In this document: positions 17,389 through 25,190 of the stretch, in pieces
How positions within the stretch are numbered: the stretch's first letter is position 1
How the letters are laid out: each line of letters starts with the position of its first letter
Source of the DNA: Bradyrhizobium aeschynomenes
Lineage (GTDB): Bacteria > Pseudomonadota > Alphaproteobacteria > Rhizobiales > Xanthobacteraceae
Direction: 5' to 3'
Assembly (NCBI RefSeq): GCF_013178945.1
Contig: NZ_JABFDM010000005.1
Location: 62,001 to 126,000 of the forward strand
Length of the DNA stretch: 64,000 nt
Position numbers and translations under genes: made by a program
The notes under the pieces: generated by a model
Told to the model about the DNA's origin: nothing
The model's input: only the letters and a program-made list of their open reading frames with translations
Database searches by the model: none

Positions 17389-17539
17389 TAGGGTTGGCAA
17401 AAGTTCGCGATCTGATTTTGGAGAGTTGGAGGCTCGCGCCTATGGGGGCGAAGCGTCGATCTGGTGCGTCACCAGGACGGGTGGCTTGAGCACGGTGCCC
17501 CTCGTCAATGCCGGCCACAAACCCCGCAGGGAAAATCGA

Positions 17540-18676
17540 ATGTGTGCTCGAGCTGCGAGATTTGTTCTGTTGAGACGGTCTCTCCATCGGTTTCTGACCG
17601 GTGCGCTGGCCGCGAGTATGTCTGCGGCGATAGGGGGAGCGATTGGCATCGCTTGTATCTTTCTATCGGCTTTCCTGTCGAGCGAGGTCGTTGCAGAGGT
17701 GGCTTCAACCAAGTTGAGCCTCATCTGGAGCTCGTCTCTGCCCGGCATTCCTCAGTTCTGTTCCGGCACGGAGCCAGGTGTCGTCTACATGGAGTACGAC
17801 CCTGCGAGACAGTCGACTTCGATCTTCAAGAGCAACTTGAGAGGCGAAGAGCGAATGCTCGCAATGGTTCCCGGAAATGCCGACGTGAGATCGTTGTCCT
17901 GCTCGCAGGATGGTCGGATGATTGCCGCCTACGACTCGCATCAGCCAATGCTCTTTCTGCTACGCGATGAGCAGCTAGCTACGTATCGACTGTCGCGCTC
18001 TCAACCCTTCACACGAGCGGGTCTGTATTCCTTCTTGTCGCCGGACGGACATGGCATCAAGCTCTCGGAGAAGCCGGTCCTGGTCAACGGTCCGGACTTC
18101 ATGGCGGACATGTCGGTCTTTCCCGACGAGCGCCATAACGTGTTCTTCATGGAAGGATACGTCTATGTCGACGATGCGAGCGCCATCCGGAAATTCGTTC
18201 GAACGGATGGAAGTTGGATCAAGGATGGTCGTGAGATCAAGCTGCCCAAGGATTTCAGTTCGACGGAGATCGTCCGATGTGGTGACCATGACGTTGCGTC
18301 ACTGGTGGGTGTTGAGACGTCGCGCTACATGGTCCTCGGCGAGCGCTCGAGCCAGCAGGACTGGCTGGCGCAAGTCGGTGTGCGAAAGCTCTTTAGAAAA
18401 TTCAACGAGCCGTTCCTGATCTCCGGTGATTATGGCGTCTGCGCATTTCCGCTGCTCGATCACCGGCGCTGGCACACGACGCTTGGAATCGCGCGCCTCG
18501 ATCGTTCTGGCGTGCGAACGTTCTCGCTTCCGTATCCGGAATTCGAGATTGCCAACGACAACCTCTCCTTCAGCAAAGACGGCTGTTACCTGATGCTTCA
18601 GGGAACGTGGTTGGGAGGCGAGGCTCCGGGGAACACGCACCTTTTGGCCGTTCAGGCGCCAGAATGCAGACGATGA
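17540..18676 (+). CDS. Membrane-anchored beta-propeller-like protein, candidate immunity partner of the M23 peptidase
   Basis: 378 residues; ATG with AGGGA about seven bases upstream. The basic N-terminus is followed by a hydrophobic helix (AAIGGAIGIACIFLSAFLSS), so the bulk should lie in the periplasm. It then shows repeated SxDGxxI-like blades (CSQDGRMIAAYDS, FLSPDGHGIKL, FSKDGCYLMLQG), typical of TolB/WD40-type propellers. It ends nine bases before the M23 peptidase gene on the same strand. A periplasmic protein paired with a wall-cutting enzyme suggests immunity, but this is inference from order; a binding or sensing role is equally open. Confidence 0.6.
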   Translation: MCARAARFVLLRRSLHRFLTGALAASMSAAIGGAIGIACIFLSAFLSSEVVAEVASTKLSLIWSSSLPGIPQFCSGTEPGVVYMEYDPARQSTSIFKSNLRGEERMLAMVPGNADVRSLSCSQDGRMIAAYDSHQPMLFLLRDEQLATYRLSRSQPFTRAGLYSFLSPDGHGIKLSEKPVLVNGPDFMADMSVFPDERHNVFFMEGYVYVDDASAIRKFVRTDGSWIKDGREIKLPKDFSSTEIVRCGDHDVASLVGVETSRYMVLGERSSQQDWLAQVGVRKLFRKFNEPFLISGDYGVCAFPLLDHRRWHTTLGIARLDRSGVRTFSLPYPEFEIANDNLSFSKDGCYLMLQGTWLGGEAPGNTHLLAVQAPECRR

Positions 18677-18685
18677 GAAGCGACG

Positions 18686-19680
18686 ATGCCACGATACGAA
18701 TACCCAGGTTATGGGCCGGTGGGCGACGGCTGGTTGACGAAGCGTCCCGGCACCAAGGGAGGATATCATGGGGGCACGGACAACCCGGCCAAACCAGATA
18801 CTCCTGTGTATGCCGAATACGCCGGAAAGGTCTTCAGAAGTGGTGTGATCGCCGGCTATGGCCGAGCAGTCGTTGTCGAGTCCGTCGCGCCCGATGGAAC
18901 GAAGTTTTACGCTCTTTACGGCCACCTGGGACCGGGGGATTTGCCGGCTCCCAATACCCCGATTGTCGCCGGCAGGCCGATCCCTGGCGCGGTGATCGGG
19001 ACCAAGGACTATGTGCAGTCGATGGGCGGTTTGTCCACTGGCCCTCATCTCCATCGAGAGATCATATCTGGAAACGTACGTCTCAATGCCGACGGTCCAT
19101 TTGGGATATACTCAAGCGACGTCAAACACAAAGCCGACCCTGATACGTTCGATATCAATCAGCCTCTGTTCCCTTATGAGCGGCCAAGCCAGCCATCGCC
19201 GCCACAGCCGAGTGACGAAGTATCGAAACGGCTGCCTGGCAGAGGCAGGATCATGTCGCCTCCTATCGCCCCATCCGTATCCTCACCTATTGTGCCGGGG
19301 ATGCCAATTCCCGGCGCGGAGGGACCGACCTCCGTTGGGGGCCAAATGGACCGGAGCCGGTGGTGCCACCTCCTTTGCCTCGACCGTTGCCGAAAGATCC
19401 TCGGAGGCACGGCGTTCTGGGACCGCTGGATCTTGTTTCTCGGCCGTCGCCTGACGCCGCTCTATTCCCGCGTCCGACCGTCGATTCGCAAGTTGATCCG
19501 GGAGCCTTGGGCTACTTGGCTATGCTGTTTTCGTCTCCCGAGATGGAGAACGAGAAACGGGTGATGAGCCTCCTGGAGGGACCTTCGAGGCCAAGCGGTC
19601 TCACCAATCTGCCGTCGGATGTATCCTCAGAACAAACGTATCCGGTGAGGCGGCTCATCAGTCGCGTCGTAAGATGGTGA
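18686..19680 (+). pseudogene. M23 (LytM-type) metallopeptidase cargo protein, frameshifted in its C-terminal part
   Basis: Zinc endopeptidase family that cuts peptidoglycan cross-bridges. Catalytic motifs are intact: HGGTD near residue 28, ALYGHLG, and STGPHLHREI. There is no signal peptide, so the enzyme would need another route to the wall. After a Pro-rich linker (SQPSPPQPSDEV, VPGMPIPGAEGPTSVGG) the frame leaves the expected composition. The next frame continues with GPNGPEPVVPPPLPRPLPKD and ends at 19680 with ALGYLAMLFSSPE and PVRRLISRV. The shift falls at a G5 run (19337-19341) and requires a -1 change. The domain itself could still be made from the first frame (292 residues, to 19564). 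Confidence 0.65.
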
Positions 19681-19836
19681 TGCAATAATGTAGCTCTGGG
19701 TAGACCACCGTGTTCAGAAACGCCAATATCGAGGATCGGCCTCAATGGCTAACAGGCGTCAATCCGGACTGCCGTATCAAGCCAGAAGAATCGGTCCACG
19801 GATCATCTGAGAGCCGAGGTCGAGGGGGCCTGGACC

Positions 19837-20062
19837 ATGTCGAAGATCAACCAGAGTCGCCGAGAGCTGCCTGTCCGTCGTTCTAGGCCTCCTTTTCGTT
19901 TGTCCGTCTCATTGTCGTGGCGACGTACCGCAGCCCTCGGCGATAAACGCTGACCGGACGTTCGTCTGCTTGAGCGAGCAGAGCGACCTCGATGTCAATG
20001 TGTCGACGGTCAGCTCGATCGACCAGAACGGACTCTTCGTCGTGCGCGGCCTTGTGTCGTAG
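19837..20062 (+). pseudogene. Small exported protein, frameshifted
   Basis: ATG frame begins MSKINQSRRELP and runs out of protein-like sequence. One frame over, the text continues as LSVVLGLLFVCPSHCRGD, a signal-peptide-like segment, then TFVCLSEQSDLDVNVSTVSS and LFVVRGLVS before a stop. No start codon exists in the second frame, so a single-base change near residue 12 best explains it. It lies between the peptidase and the next pair, so it could be a lost periplasmic immunity gene. The 80-codon frame on the other strand looks less protein-like. Confidence 0.4.
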
Positions 20063-20123
20063 GTCTCGTTCGAAGTCCGGATCAGAGAGCCATGTTGACG
20101 ATTTATAACGGGGAGATTTGAGC

Positions 20124-20564
20124 ATGAGCCGCCTTATACGAAGATGGCGCGCCGTATTATTTGTAGACTTTACTTTGAAATTTTCGATCTTTTATGGTGG
20201 TGCTGTACTTATCTCGCTCGGCGTCATTATCGTCGAAGGGATGAGACCGGTCATCTATTTCGCGGGTCTCGCGGCTTCTCTCGCTGCGTTGAACGTCGTC
20301 TTGTTGGTGCTGGTATCGAGGATGTTCGTTTGGTGTCGCTGCCAAGTCCTCATGTGGAACTCTGCGTTGCAGGTTGCTGCCCTTGTTATCTGTGCAACGG
20401 CTATATTCGACGCCATCGTGACTGCCGTGCTTTCGCTGCGCGGCAGTCTTCAATGGGCTGTCGACAGCAGTCTGTTCATTTCGGTAACGAACCTCGTTTC
20501 GATTGTGGTCGTGCTGCTCTTCGATGCGGCATTGAGAATTGTTTGTCGAAGGATCGAACGTTGA
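20124..20564 (+). CDS. Four-helix membrane protein, candidate immunity protein for effector D
   Basis: 146 residues from ATG with GGGGAG upstream. Four hydrophobic segments are clear (FSIFYGGAVLISLGVIIV, VIYFAGLAASLAALNVVLLV, LQVAALVICATAIFDAIVTA and ISVTNLVSIVVVLLFDAAL), with basic ends (MSRLIRRWR, CRRIER). It stops 50 bases before the signal-less protein on the same strand. GC content is clearly lower than that of the phage genes. No family recognised. Confidence 0.6.
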   Translation: MSRLIRRWRAVLFVDFTLKFSIFYGGAVLISLGVIIVEGMRPVIYFAGLAASLAALNVVLLVLVSRMFVWCRCQVLMWNSALQVAALVICATAIFDAIVTAVLSLRGSLQWAVDSSLFISVTNLVSIVVVLLFDAALRIVCRRIER

Positions 20565-20614
20565 CGGCGGATTTTTGAGCGTAGGCAATTGATTGCGTCG
20601 CGAAAGGAAATGAA

Positions 20615-21484
20615 ATGGACCCGACTATGCAATCCCCAAGGCGTATTCACGTGCCCATCGGCGCCGGGGTCGATATTCCCATTCCCACGGGGCCTCATTT
20701 TTACAGGACCAAGACTTGGGTTGGTGCGGTTTCCAACGGGACTACGCTGGCGCAGGCGCTGCAGGCTCTCTTGAGGCATGCGACTCCTCTTCAGGGCGGC
20801 GTTGCGCAGGACGGAAAGACAACTGACATTCCCATTCTTGGAGCTGTCCGGCACCGGGTTGATCCCGAGCGAAGAATGGTGGTGAACACAACAGAGCCGG
20901 GTCATTGGCTCGATCCAGGCAACGTTCATCGATCGATCGTGCAGGAAGGCGACGACATCTACGTCCAATCCGACGGGTACGGGACAGGAAGCTTCCCGGG
21001 CATAAATGCACGCCTTGCCGAGTTCTTGTGGCCGTTGGTCGACGACGATATTCGTCGCGACTTGATGAAACAGGCATTGGACTCCCGTAGCAGATCATCC
21101 AGCAGTCAGAACGTTTTCGACCTCAGGTTTCCGGAGAATATGAGGGGGAGCGCAGAGAGCGTTCCGGCAGCGACGAAGCTTCCAACTGGTGAACCGCAAG
21201 CGGGCGCTCGGGTGCGATCGGTCTTTGAGACTGGAAATGCCCCGTTCGTCCAGAGTCCATCGATGTTCGGGGGAGATGCGTCAGTACCTGCCCGTAGTCC
21301 AGACCGTGGGCAAAATGCTGCGGCCTTTCAAGATCGTTTTGACTCCTCGACTGTACCAGCGTCGGGTGGTCTCCCGGGTTGGCTCGCATCCGTTGCTGGG
21401 ATTGATCCGTCGAATCCGTTCCTGCCCGTCGCACCTGTCGACAGGGTGCCGACTCGGCGTCTTGTTGTCCGCCCGGCGGAGTAG
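20615..21484 (+). CDS. Signal-less protein with variable N-terminal domain (candidate effector D)
   Basis: 289 residues; ATG preceded by GAAAGGAAA. The N-terminal 145 residues contain VVNTTEPGHWLDPGNVHRS and VQSDGYGTGSFPGINARL, with His, Asn and Gly spacing that reminds me of C-terminal domains of polymorphic toxins, though I cannot name the family. A disordered Ser/Pro/Gly linker follows and the protein ends SGGLPGWLASVAGIDPSNP...PTRRLVVRPAE. The ending resembles the frameshifted end of the M23 protein (ALGYLAML, PVRRLISR) more than the GGLLGMI tail. No signal peptide. Toxin function is inferred from gene order. Confidence 0.5.
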   Translation: MDPTMQSPRRIHVPIGAGVDIPIPTGPHFYRTKTWVGAVSNGTTLAQALQALLRHATPLQGGVAQDGKTTDIPILGAVRHRVDPERRMVVNTTEPGHWLDPGNVHRSIVQEGDDIYVQSDGYGTGSFPGINARLAEFLWPLVDDDIRRDLMKQALDSRSRSSSSQNVFDLRFPENMRGSAESVPAATKLPTGEPQAGARVRSVFETGNAPFVQSPSMFGGDASVPARSPDRGQNAAAFQDRFDSSTVPASGGLPGWLASVAGIDPSNPFLPVAPVDRVPTRRLVVRPAE

Positions 21485-21548
21485 GCGAGTCGTCATCTTG
21501 ACGAGGCGACGTTCATCGACATGCGCGGTCGGCGCAAAGTATTGTCCA

Positions 21549-21580
21549 TTGACACGTCGGGCAAATCACCTTCATAAAGG
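21549..21580 (+). promoter_or_regulatory. Promoter-like repeat, copy 3
   Basis: Third exact copy of the 20-base TTGACA-led string, here with TCATAA at the -10 distance (the best of the three). It lies about 390 bases upstream of the capsid gene and is followed, as in copy 1, by a GC-rich hairpin. Confidence 0.5.
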
Positions 21581-21601
21581 CAGCATCGCAAGATTTAAAT
21601 G

Positions 21602-21635
21602 AGCCCGCGTCGGTGACATCCGCCGCGGGCTTTCT
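21602..21635 (+). terminator. Hairpin after promoter repeat copy 3
   Basis: AGCCCGCG ... CGCGGGCT, an 8-base perfect stem with a 14-base loop followed by TTCTC. It matches the stem arms of the terminator behind copy 1 (AGCCCGC/GCGGGCT). With only a short T-tract it may be a partial terminator or attenuator for the capsid transcript. Confidence 0.5.
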
Positions 21636-21941
21636 CGTGGGCCGGGACGTCAACCGATTCACGCCAAGGCCGCGCGTCGAGCTTCATCGTGTAAACACGG
21701 TGAAGCCACGATGGCTGCATCTGCCGACCCCGTTTGCAACGGGCGCCACGGCATTGATGCCCTGTATGAGCCGAACCGAGACGGATCTCTCGCGCGATCG
21801 TGCCGGCAGGGCCTGAACGATTTCGATCAAATCCAGAACTACGCAGCGTCGTTCGCAAAACGCGCGGTCGTGCATTCCACAAGCAGCGGCGCGATCGGAG
21901 CGATCGCCGTGTGCTGCGCAAGCCAACATGAGGGATCATCG

Positions 21942-22796
21942 ATGACCACACCCACGTCTACTTTCGTCACCTACCAGGCGGTCGGCAACCGCGAAGATCT
22001 CAGCGACATGATCTATCGCATCGATCCGGTCGATACGCCGTTCATGAGCGGCGTCGACAAGGAGAAGGCGACCGCCGTCAACCACGAATGGCAGACCCAG
22101 GCGCTGGCGCCGGCAGACGGCAGCAATGCCCAGCTCGAAGGCGACGACCCCAACACCAACGTCACGACACCGACCGTCCGCCTCGGCAACCAGTGCCAGA
22201 TCTCCTACAAGGTCGCGCGCGTCTCCGGCACCCAGCAGGCCGTCGATCATGCCGGCCGCGACAATGAGCTCGCCTATCAGGAAATGCTGAAGGGCCTCGA
22301 GCTCAAGCGCGACCTCGAGACGATCCTGTGCGGCACCAATCAGGCCAAGGTCGTCGGCAACACCACGACGCCGCGCAAGACGGCCTCGATCCTGTCGTGG
22401 ATCGTCTCCAACACCTCGAAGGGCAGCGCCGGCGGTGCCGCCGATCCCAGCGCGGCCGACGGCTCCGCCATCCGGACCGACGGCACCCAGATCGCCTTCA
22501 CCGAGGCACGGCTCAAGACGGTGCTGTCGGCGATCTGGATCAATGGCGGCAAGCCGGGCACGATCCTGACCGGCGCCTTCAACAAGCAGGTGTTCTCGAC
22601 CTTCACCGGCCGCTCGACCGCGATGGAGGAAGCCAAGTCGAAGAAGATCGTCGCGTCGGTCGATGCCTACGACGAGCAACATCGCCTCTGCAAACAACTT
22701 CATTCGGCGCGGCTATGTGTTATTTCAACCCGATCGCCCTTGGGCATGGGGGAACTCGCTCTATTGGCGCAAGATGATCGGGCGGTGAGCTCTTGA
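21942..22796 (+). pseudogene. Phage major capsid protein (SU10/DUF5309-like), 3' end replaced
   Basis: The first about 245 residues match an SU10-type capsid protein: TYQAVGNREDLSDMIYRIDPVDTPFMS, EWQTQALAPADGSNAQLEGD, GNQCQISYKVARVSGTQQAV, AMEEAKSKKIVASVDAY. The expected C-terminal third is missing. After VDAYDEQ the frame reads unrelated sequence to a stop, giving 284 codons. In another frame the same DNA encodes NNFIRRGYVLFQPDRPWAWG and SLYWRKMIGR then a stop, which looks like the true C-terminus of a different protein. A deletion has therefore joined the capsid gene to a foreign 3' end. ATG 21942 with AGGG upstream is preferred; the open frame begins earlier, at 21711. Confidence 0.75.
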
Positions 22797-22823
22797 AGGG
22801 CTTCGTTGCGTCGCAGCAGGGAG

Positions 22824-22857
22824 AGCCGCCGGGCAACCCGGACGTGGGCTTTTTTTG
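22824..22857 (+). terminator. Intrinsic terminator at the right end of the phage remnant
   Basis: Outer arms AGCC/GGCT, inner stem CCGGG-CAA-CCCGG, then seven T. It ends transcription entering from the capsid fragment before the CoA-transferase gene. Confidence 0.7.
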
Positions 22858-22968
22858 CCGATGTGATTAAGCTAACTCTCTCTTGTCCTGACGTGGGAGC
22901 AATCGGCGCCGGGGCACGAATGCCAAGATCGCATCAGACGATTGACGGAAACGGGGAAGGGCTCCGGA

Positions 22969-24237
22969 ATGCCGCCTGCAGTGGCGCTGCCAGATCGTAA
23001 GCCGCGGTCGGCCGATGCACCGGCCGCGCTGGCGGGGTTGCGCGTCATCGACTTCACGCGCGTGGTGGCAGGACCGGCATGCACGCAAACGCTCGGAGAC
23101 TTCGGTGCCGACGTCATCAAGATCGAGCAGCCGGTCAGGGGAGACGATACCCGGTCTTACGAACACGCCGAGCTCGGCGGCGAAAGTGCGGCCTTCCTCA
23201 GTCTCAATCGCAACAAGCGAGGCATGGTGCTGGACCTCGCGATCCCGCAGGCCAGGGAGGTTGCACGCGCGCTGATCGATAAGGCTGATGTCGTGGTGGA
23301 GAATTTCTCATCGGCCGTGATGGAAAAGTACGGTCTGGACTATCCTGCGGTCTCGAGCACCAATCCGGGGCTGATCTATTGCTCGATCTCGGCCTATGGC
23401 CGCACCGGCCCGTTTGCGTGGCGATCGGGGTTCGATCCGATCACCCAGGCCGAGAGTGGCTTCATGTCGCTCAACGGCTTCGCCGACGGTCCTCCGGTCC
23501 GGACCGGTCCGCCGATCATCGATTTGGCGACTGGCATGTCCGCCTGCAATGCCATCCTGCTGGCGCTCGCCGCCCGGCAGCGGCTCGGTCGCGGGCAGCA
23601 TGTCGATGTGGCTTTGTTCGACATTGCGTTGGCGATGACGGGTTTCTCCGGAATGGCTTTCTTGATGAACGGGAAGAATCCCTCGCGCACCGGCAACTCG
23701 CCGAACGATTCGCCGACGGTTGGCGTCTTCGAAGCGTCGGATGGCCCGCTCTACGTCGCCTGCGCCAATGATCGACTTTATCAGCGGCTGGTGACGGACG
23801 TTCTTGCGCGTCCGGATCTTCTGACCGATCCCCGATTCAGTTCGCGAAAGGCGAGATCGACCAACCGGGTCCAACTGCGCAGCATTCTTGCCGAGATACT
23901 TGCCTCTGAGCGGATGGACGTGTGGATTTCCCGCATGAACCAGGCCGGAGTCCCCGTGGGGCGCGTACGGAACGTTGAGCAGGCATTCGACGCGGCTGAG
24001 GTCCGGGCGCGCGATCGCATCTGTCGTATTCCCCATCCGACGGCGGGCTCGATACCGAACATCGAGCCGTCCATCACCATGCAGCTGACGCCGACTGTCG
24101 AACCGCGGGCGGCACCGCGGCTCGGCGAGCATACCTTCGCTGTGCTGCGCGAGAAGCTGGAACTCACCGACCATGAGATCGAAGCCCTCCGCCGGGTCGG
24201 CGCCTTTGGACCGGTCGATCCGACCATACCGGCTTAG
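22969..24237 (+). CDS. CaiB/BaiF family CoA-transferase
   Basis: Class III CoA-transferase that moves CoA between carboxylic acids; cytosolic and usually dimeric. 422 residues with the family start LAGLRVIDFTRVVAGPACTQTLGDFGADVIKIE, then LNRNKRGMVLDL, ADVVVENFSSAVMEKYGLDY and GLIYCSISAYGRTGP. Full length for the family. ATG 22969 follows a GGGGAAGGG site; an upstream TTG would add nine residues. The substrate cannot be read from the sequence. No partner acyl-CoA enzyme is adjacent, and it is not obviously linked to the low-oxygen cluster on its right. Confidence 0.88.
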   Translation: MPPAVALPDRKPRSADAPAALAGLRVIDFTRVVAGPACTQTLGDFGADVIKIEQPVRGDDTRSYEHAELGGESAAFLSLNRNKRGMVLDLAIPQAREVARALIDKADVVVENFSSAVMEKYGLDYPAVSSTNPGLIYCSISAYGRTGPFAWRSGFDPITQAESGFMSLNGFADGPPVRTGPPIIDLATGMSACNAILLALAARQRLGRGQHVDVALFDIALAMTGFSGMAFLMNGKNPSRTGNSPNDSPTVGVFEASDGPLYVACANDRLYQRLVTDVLARPDLLTDPRFSSRKARSTNRVQLRSILAEILASERMDVWISRMNQAGVPVGRVRNVEQAFDAAEVRARDRICRIPHPTAGSIPNIEPSITMQLTPTVEPRAAPRLGEHTFAVLREKLELTDHEIEALRRVGAFGPVDPTIPA

Positions 24238-24301
24238 GGGGTTGGCCGCTCTTCGCCAGTGCCAGCCGAGCCGCGTGCCAGATCGCAGATGATCGGCGAC
24301 C

Positions 24302-25030
24302 TCAGCTGGCCTTCGCCATGTCCTCGTCTTCCGGCGAATTGAGATACATGCCGGACATGGTGTCCACCCAGCACAGGTGATCATGGACCTTCTTGACGCC
24401 GGCAACGTTCTCTGTGGCGACGATAGCGGCCTGCCGCGAGCGCTCCTCCGTGATGACGCCGCTCAAATGAACGATGCCGTCCTTGACGATGACCGAAAGC
24501 CCGAACGGGCACCAGTCGTTCTTGTCGAGGGCGTCGATGACCCGATTGCGGATGTGATCGTCGTCCGCCGTCGGATCCGGGACCTGGCGGCCCAGCGTGG
24601 CGACCGCCTGCAGCAAGTTCGCCCGTGACACGATGCCGACCACCTGGTCACCCTTGACCACCGGCAATCGCTTGACGTGGTTCTTTTCCATCAGCTCGAC
24701 GATCTCCGCCAATGCGGCGTCTTCGGTGATCGTCAGGGGGGACTTGGTCATGACCTCCGACACTTTGCGTCCGTGCTCATGGACGAAGTCGGCAGCTGAT
24801 TTACCGGGCCCCAGAATGAACCGCAGCCAGCGGCCGCGCTTGCGACCGGTGCCGATTTCCGTCCGCCGGATGAAGTCTCCTTCCGAGACGACGCCTACCA
24901 GCTTGCCGCCCGTATCGACCACCGGCAGGCCGCTGACATGCCGTTGCAACATGATGTTGGCCGCATCCACGATCGACGTGTCCGGAGTGACGGTAATTAC
25001 AGGGCGGGTCATGATCTGATGGGCGCGCAT
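24302..25030 (-). CDS. CBS-pair and BON domain protein
   Basis: 242 residues, cytosolic. Two CBS motifs (MTRPVITVTPDTSIVDAANI and VMTKSPLTITEDAALAEIVE) usually bind adenine nucleotides and sense energy state. They are followed by a BON domain (IRNRVIDALDKNDW, VHLSGVITEERSRQAAIVA). ATG 25030 with GGAG nine bases upstream; the longer frame is not used. It is divergent from the phasin/PHA synthase pair, and the intergenic region has two TTGA-N6-TCAA boxes, so it is probably induced under low oxygen. Proteins of this build are common in FixK/FNR-controlled clusters of rhizobia. Confidence 0.88.
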   Translation of the reverse strand: MRAHQIMTRPVITVTPDTSIVDAANIMLQRHVSGLPVVDTGGKLVGVVSEGDFIRRTEIGTGRKRGRWLRFILGPGKSAADFVHEHGRKVSEVMTKSPLTITEDAALAEIVELMEKNHVKRLPVVKGDQVVGIVSRANLLQAVATLGRQVPDPTADDDHIRNRVIDALDKNDWCPFGLSVIVKDGIVHLSGVITEERSRQAAIVATENVAGVKKVHDHLCWVDTMSGMYLNSPEDEDMAKAS

Positions 25031-25085
25031 GGCGAACTCCAATGTCGAAGGCTGCCGAAAGGTAATCCGCCGGCCAAGCCGCGAC

Positions 25086-25099
25086 TTGACCCAGGTCAA
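25086..25099. promoter_or_regulatory. FixK/FNR-type box
   Basis: TTGACCCAGGTCAA fits TTGA-N6-TCAA exactly. It is the box nearer the CBS-BON gene, 56 bases upstream of its start codon. Confidence 0.6.
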
Positions 25100-25117
25100 A
25101 GCGGAGTTGCTTCGTCA

Positions 25118-25131
25118 TTGATGCAGCTCAA
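25118..25131. promoter_or_regulatory. FixK/FNR-type box
   Basis: TTGATGCAGCTCAA fits TTGA-N6-TCAA exactly. It lies 32 bases from the previous box (start to start) and 59 bases upstream of the phasin start codon. Confidence 0.6.
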
Positions 25132-25190
25132 GGTTCCCATGTGGATGTCGGGCTAAGAGACACGTCCATCCAGCGAGAGGGGAGGTGCCT

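Larger units (their letters stand above)
8822..22857 (+). mobile_element. Prophage remnant: head-packaging genes with inserted cargo islands
   Basis: All phage genes point right: 23-aa membrane peptide, 87-aa protein, large terminase, portal, 99-aa protein, capsid. There is no integrase, repressor, protease, tail or lysis cassette, and the capsid gene is cut and fused to foreign sequence. Four lower-GC islands interrupt the order: about 9.5-11.0, 12.3-13.4, 13.9-15.4 and 17.3-21.5 kb. Boundaries are approximate, taken from the first promoter repeat that could drive it and the last terminator; no flanking direct repeat was found by eye. Confidence 0.75.

Noticed and set aside
19330..19345. Programmed -1 frameshift at the G5 run in the peptidase gene
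   Set aside because: No X-XXY-YYZ heptamer in the zero frame and no clear downstream pseudoknot; decay is simpler, so it is only mentioned as an alternative.
19883..20125. 80-codon minus-strand frame over the small exported pseudogene
   Set aside because: The plus strand gives a signal-peptide-like sequence after one frameshift; the minus frame has no recognisable features or start site.
8600..22900. Attachment sites or a tRNA target for the prophage
   Set aside because: No tRNA-like sequence and no matching direct repeats were seen at the edges by eye, and no integrase is present.
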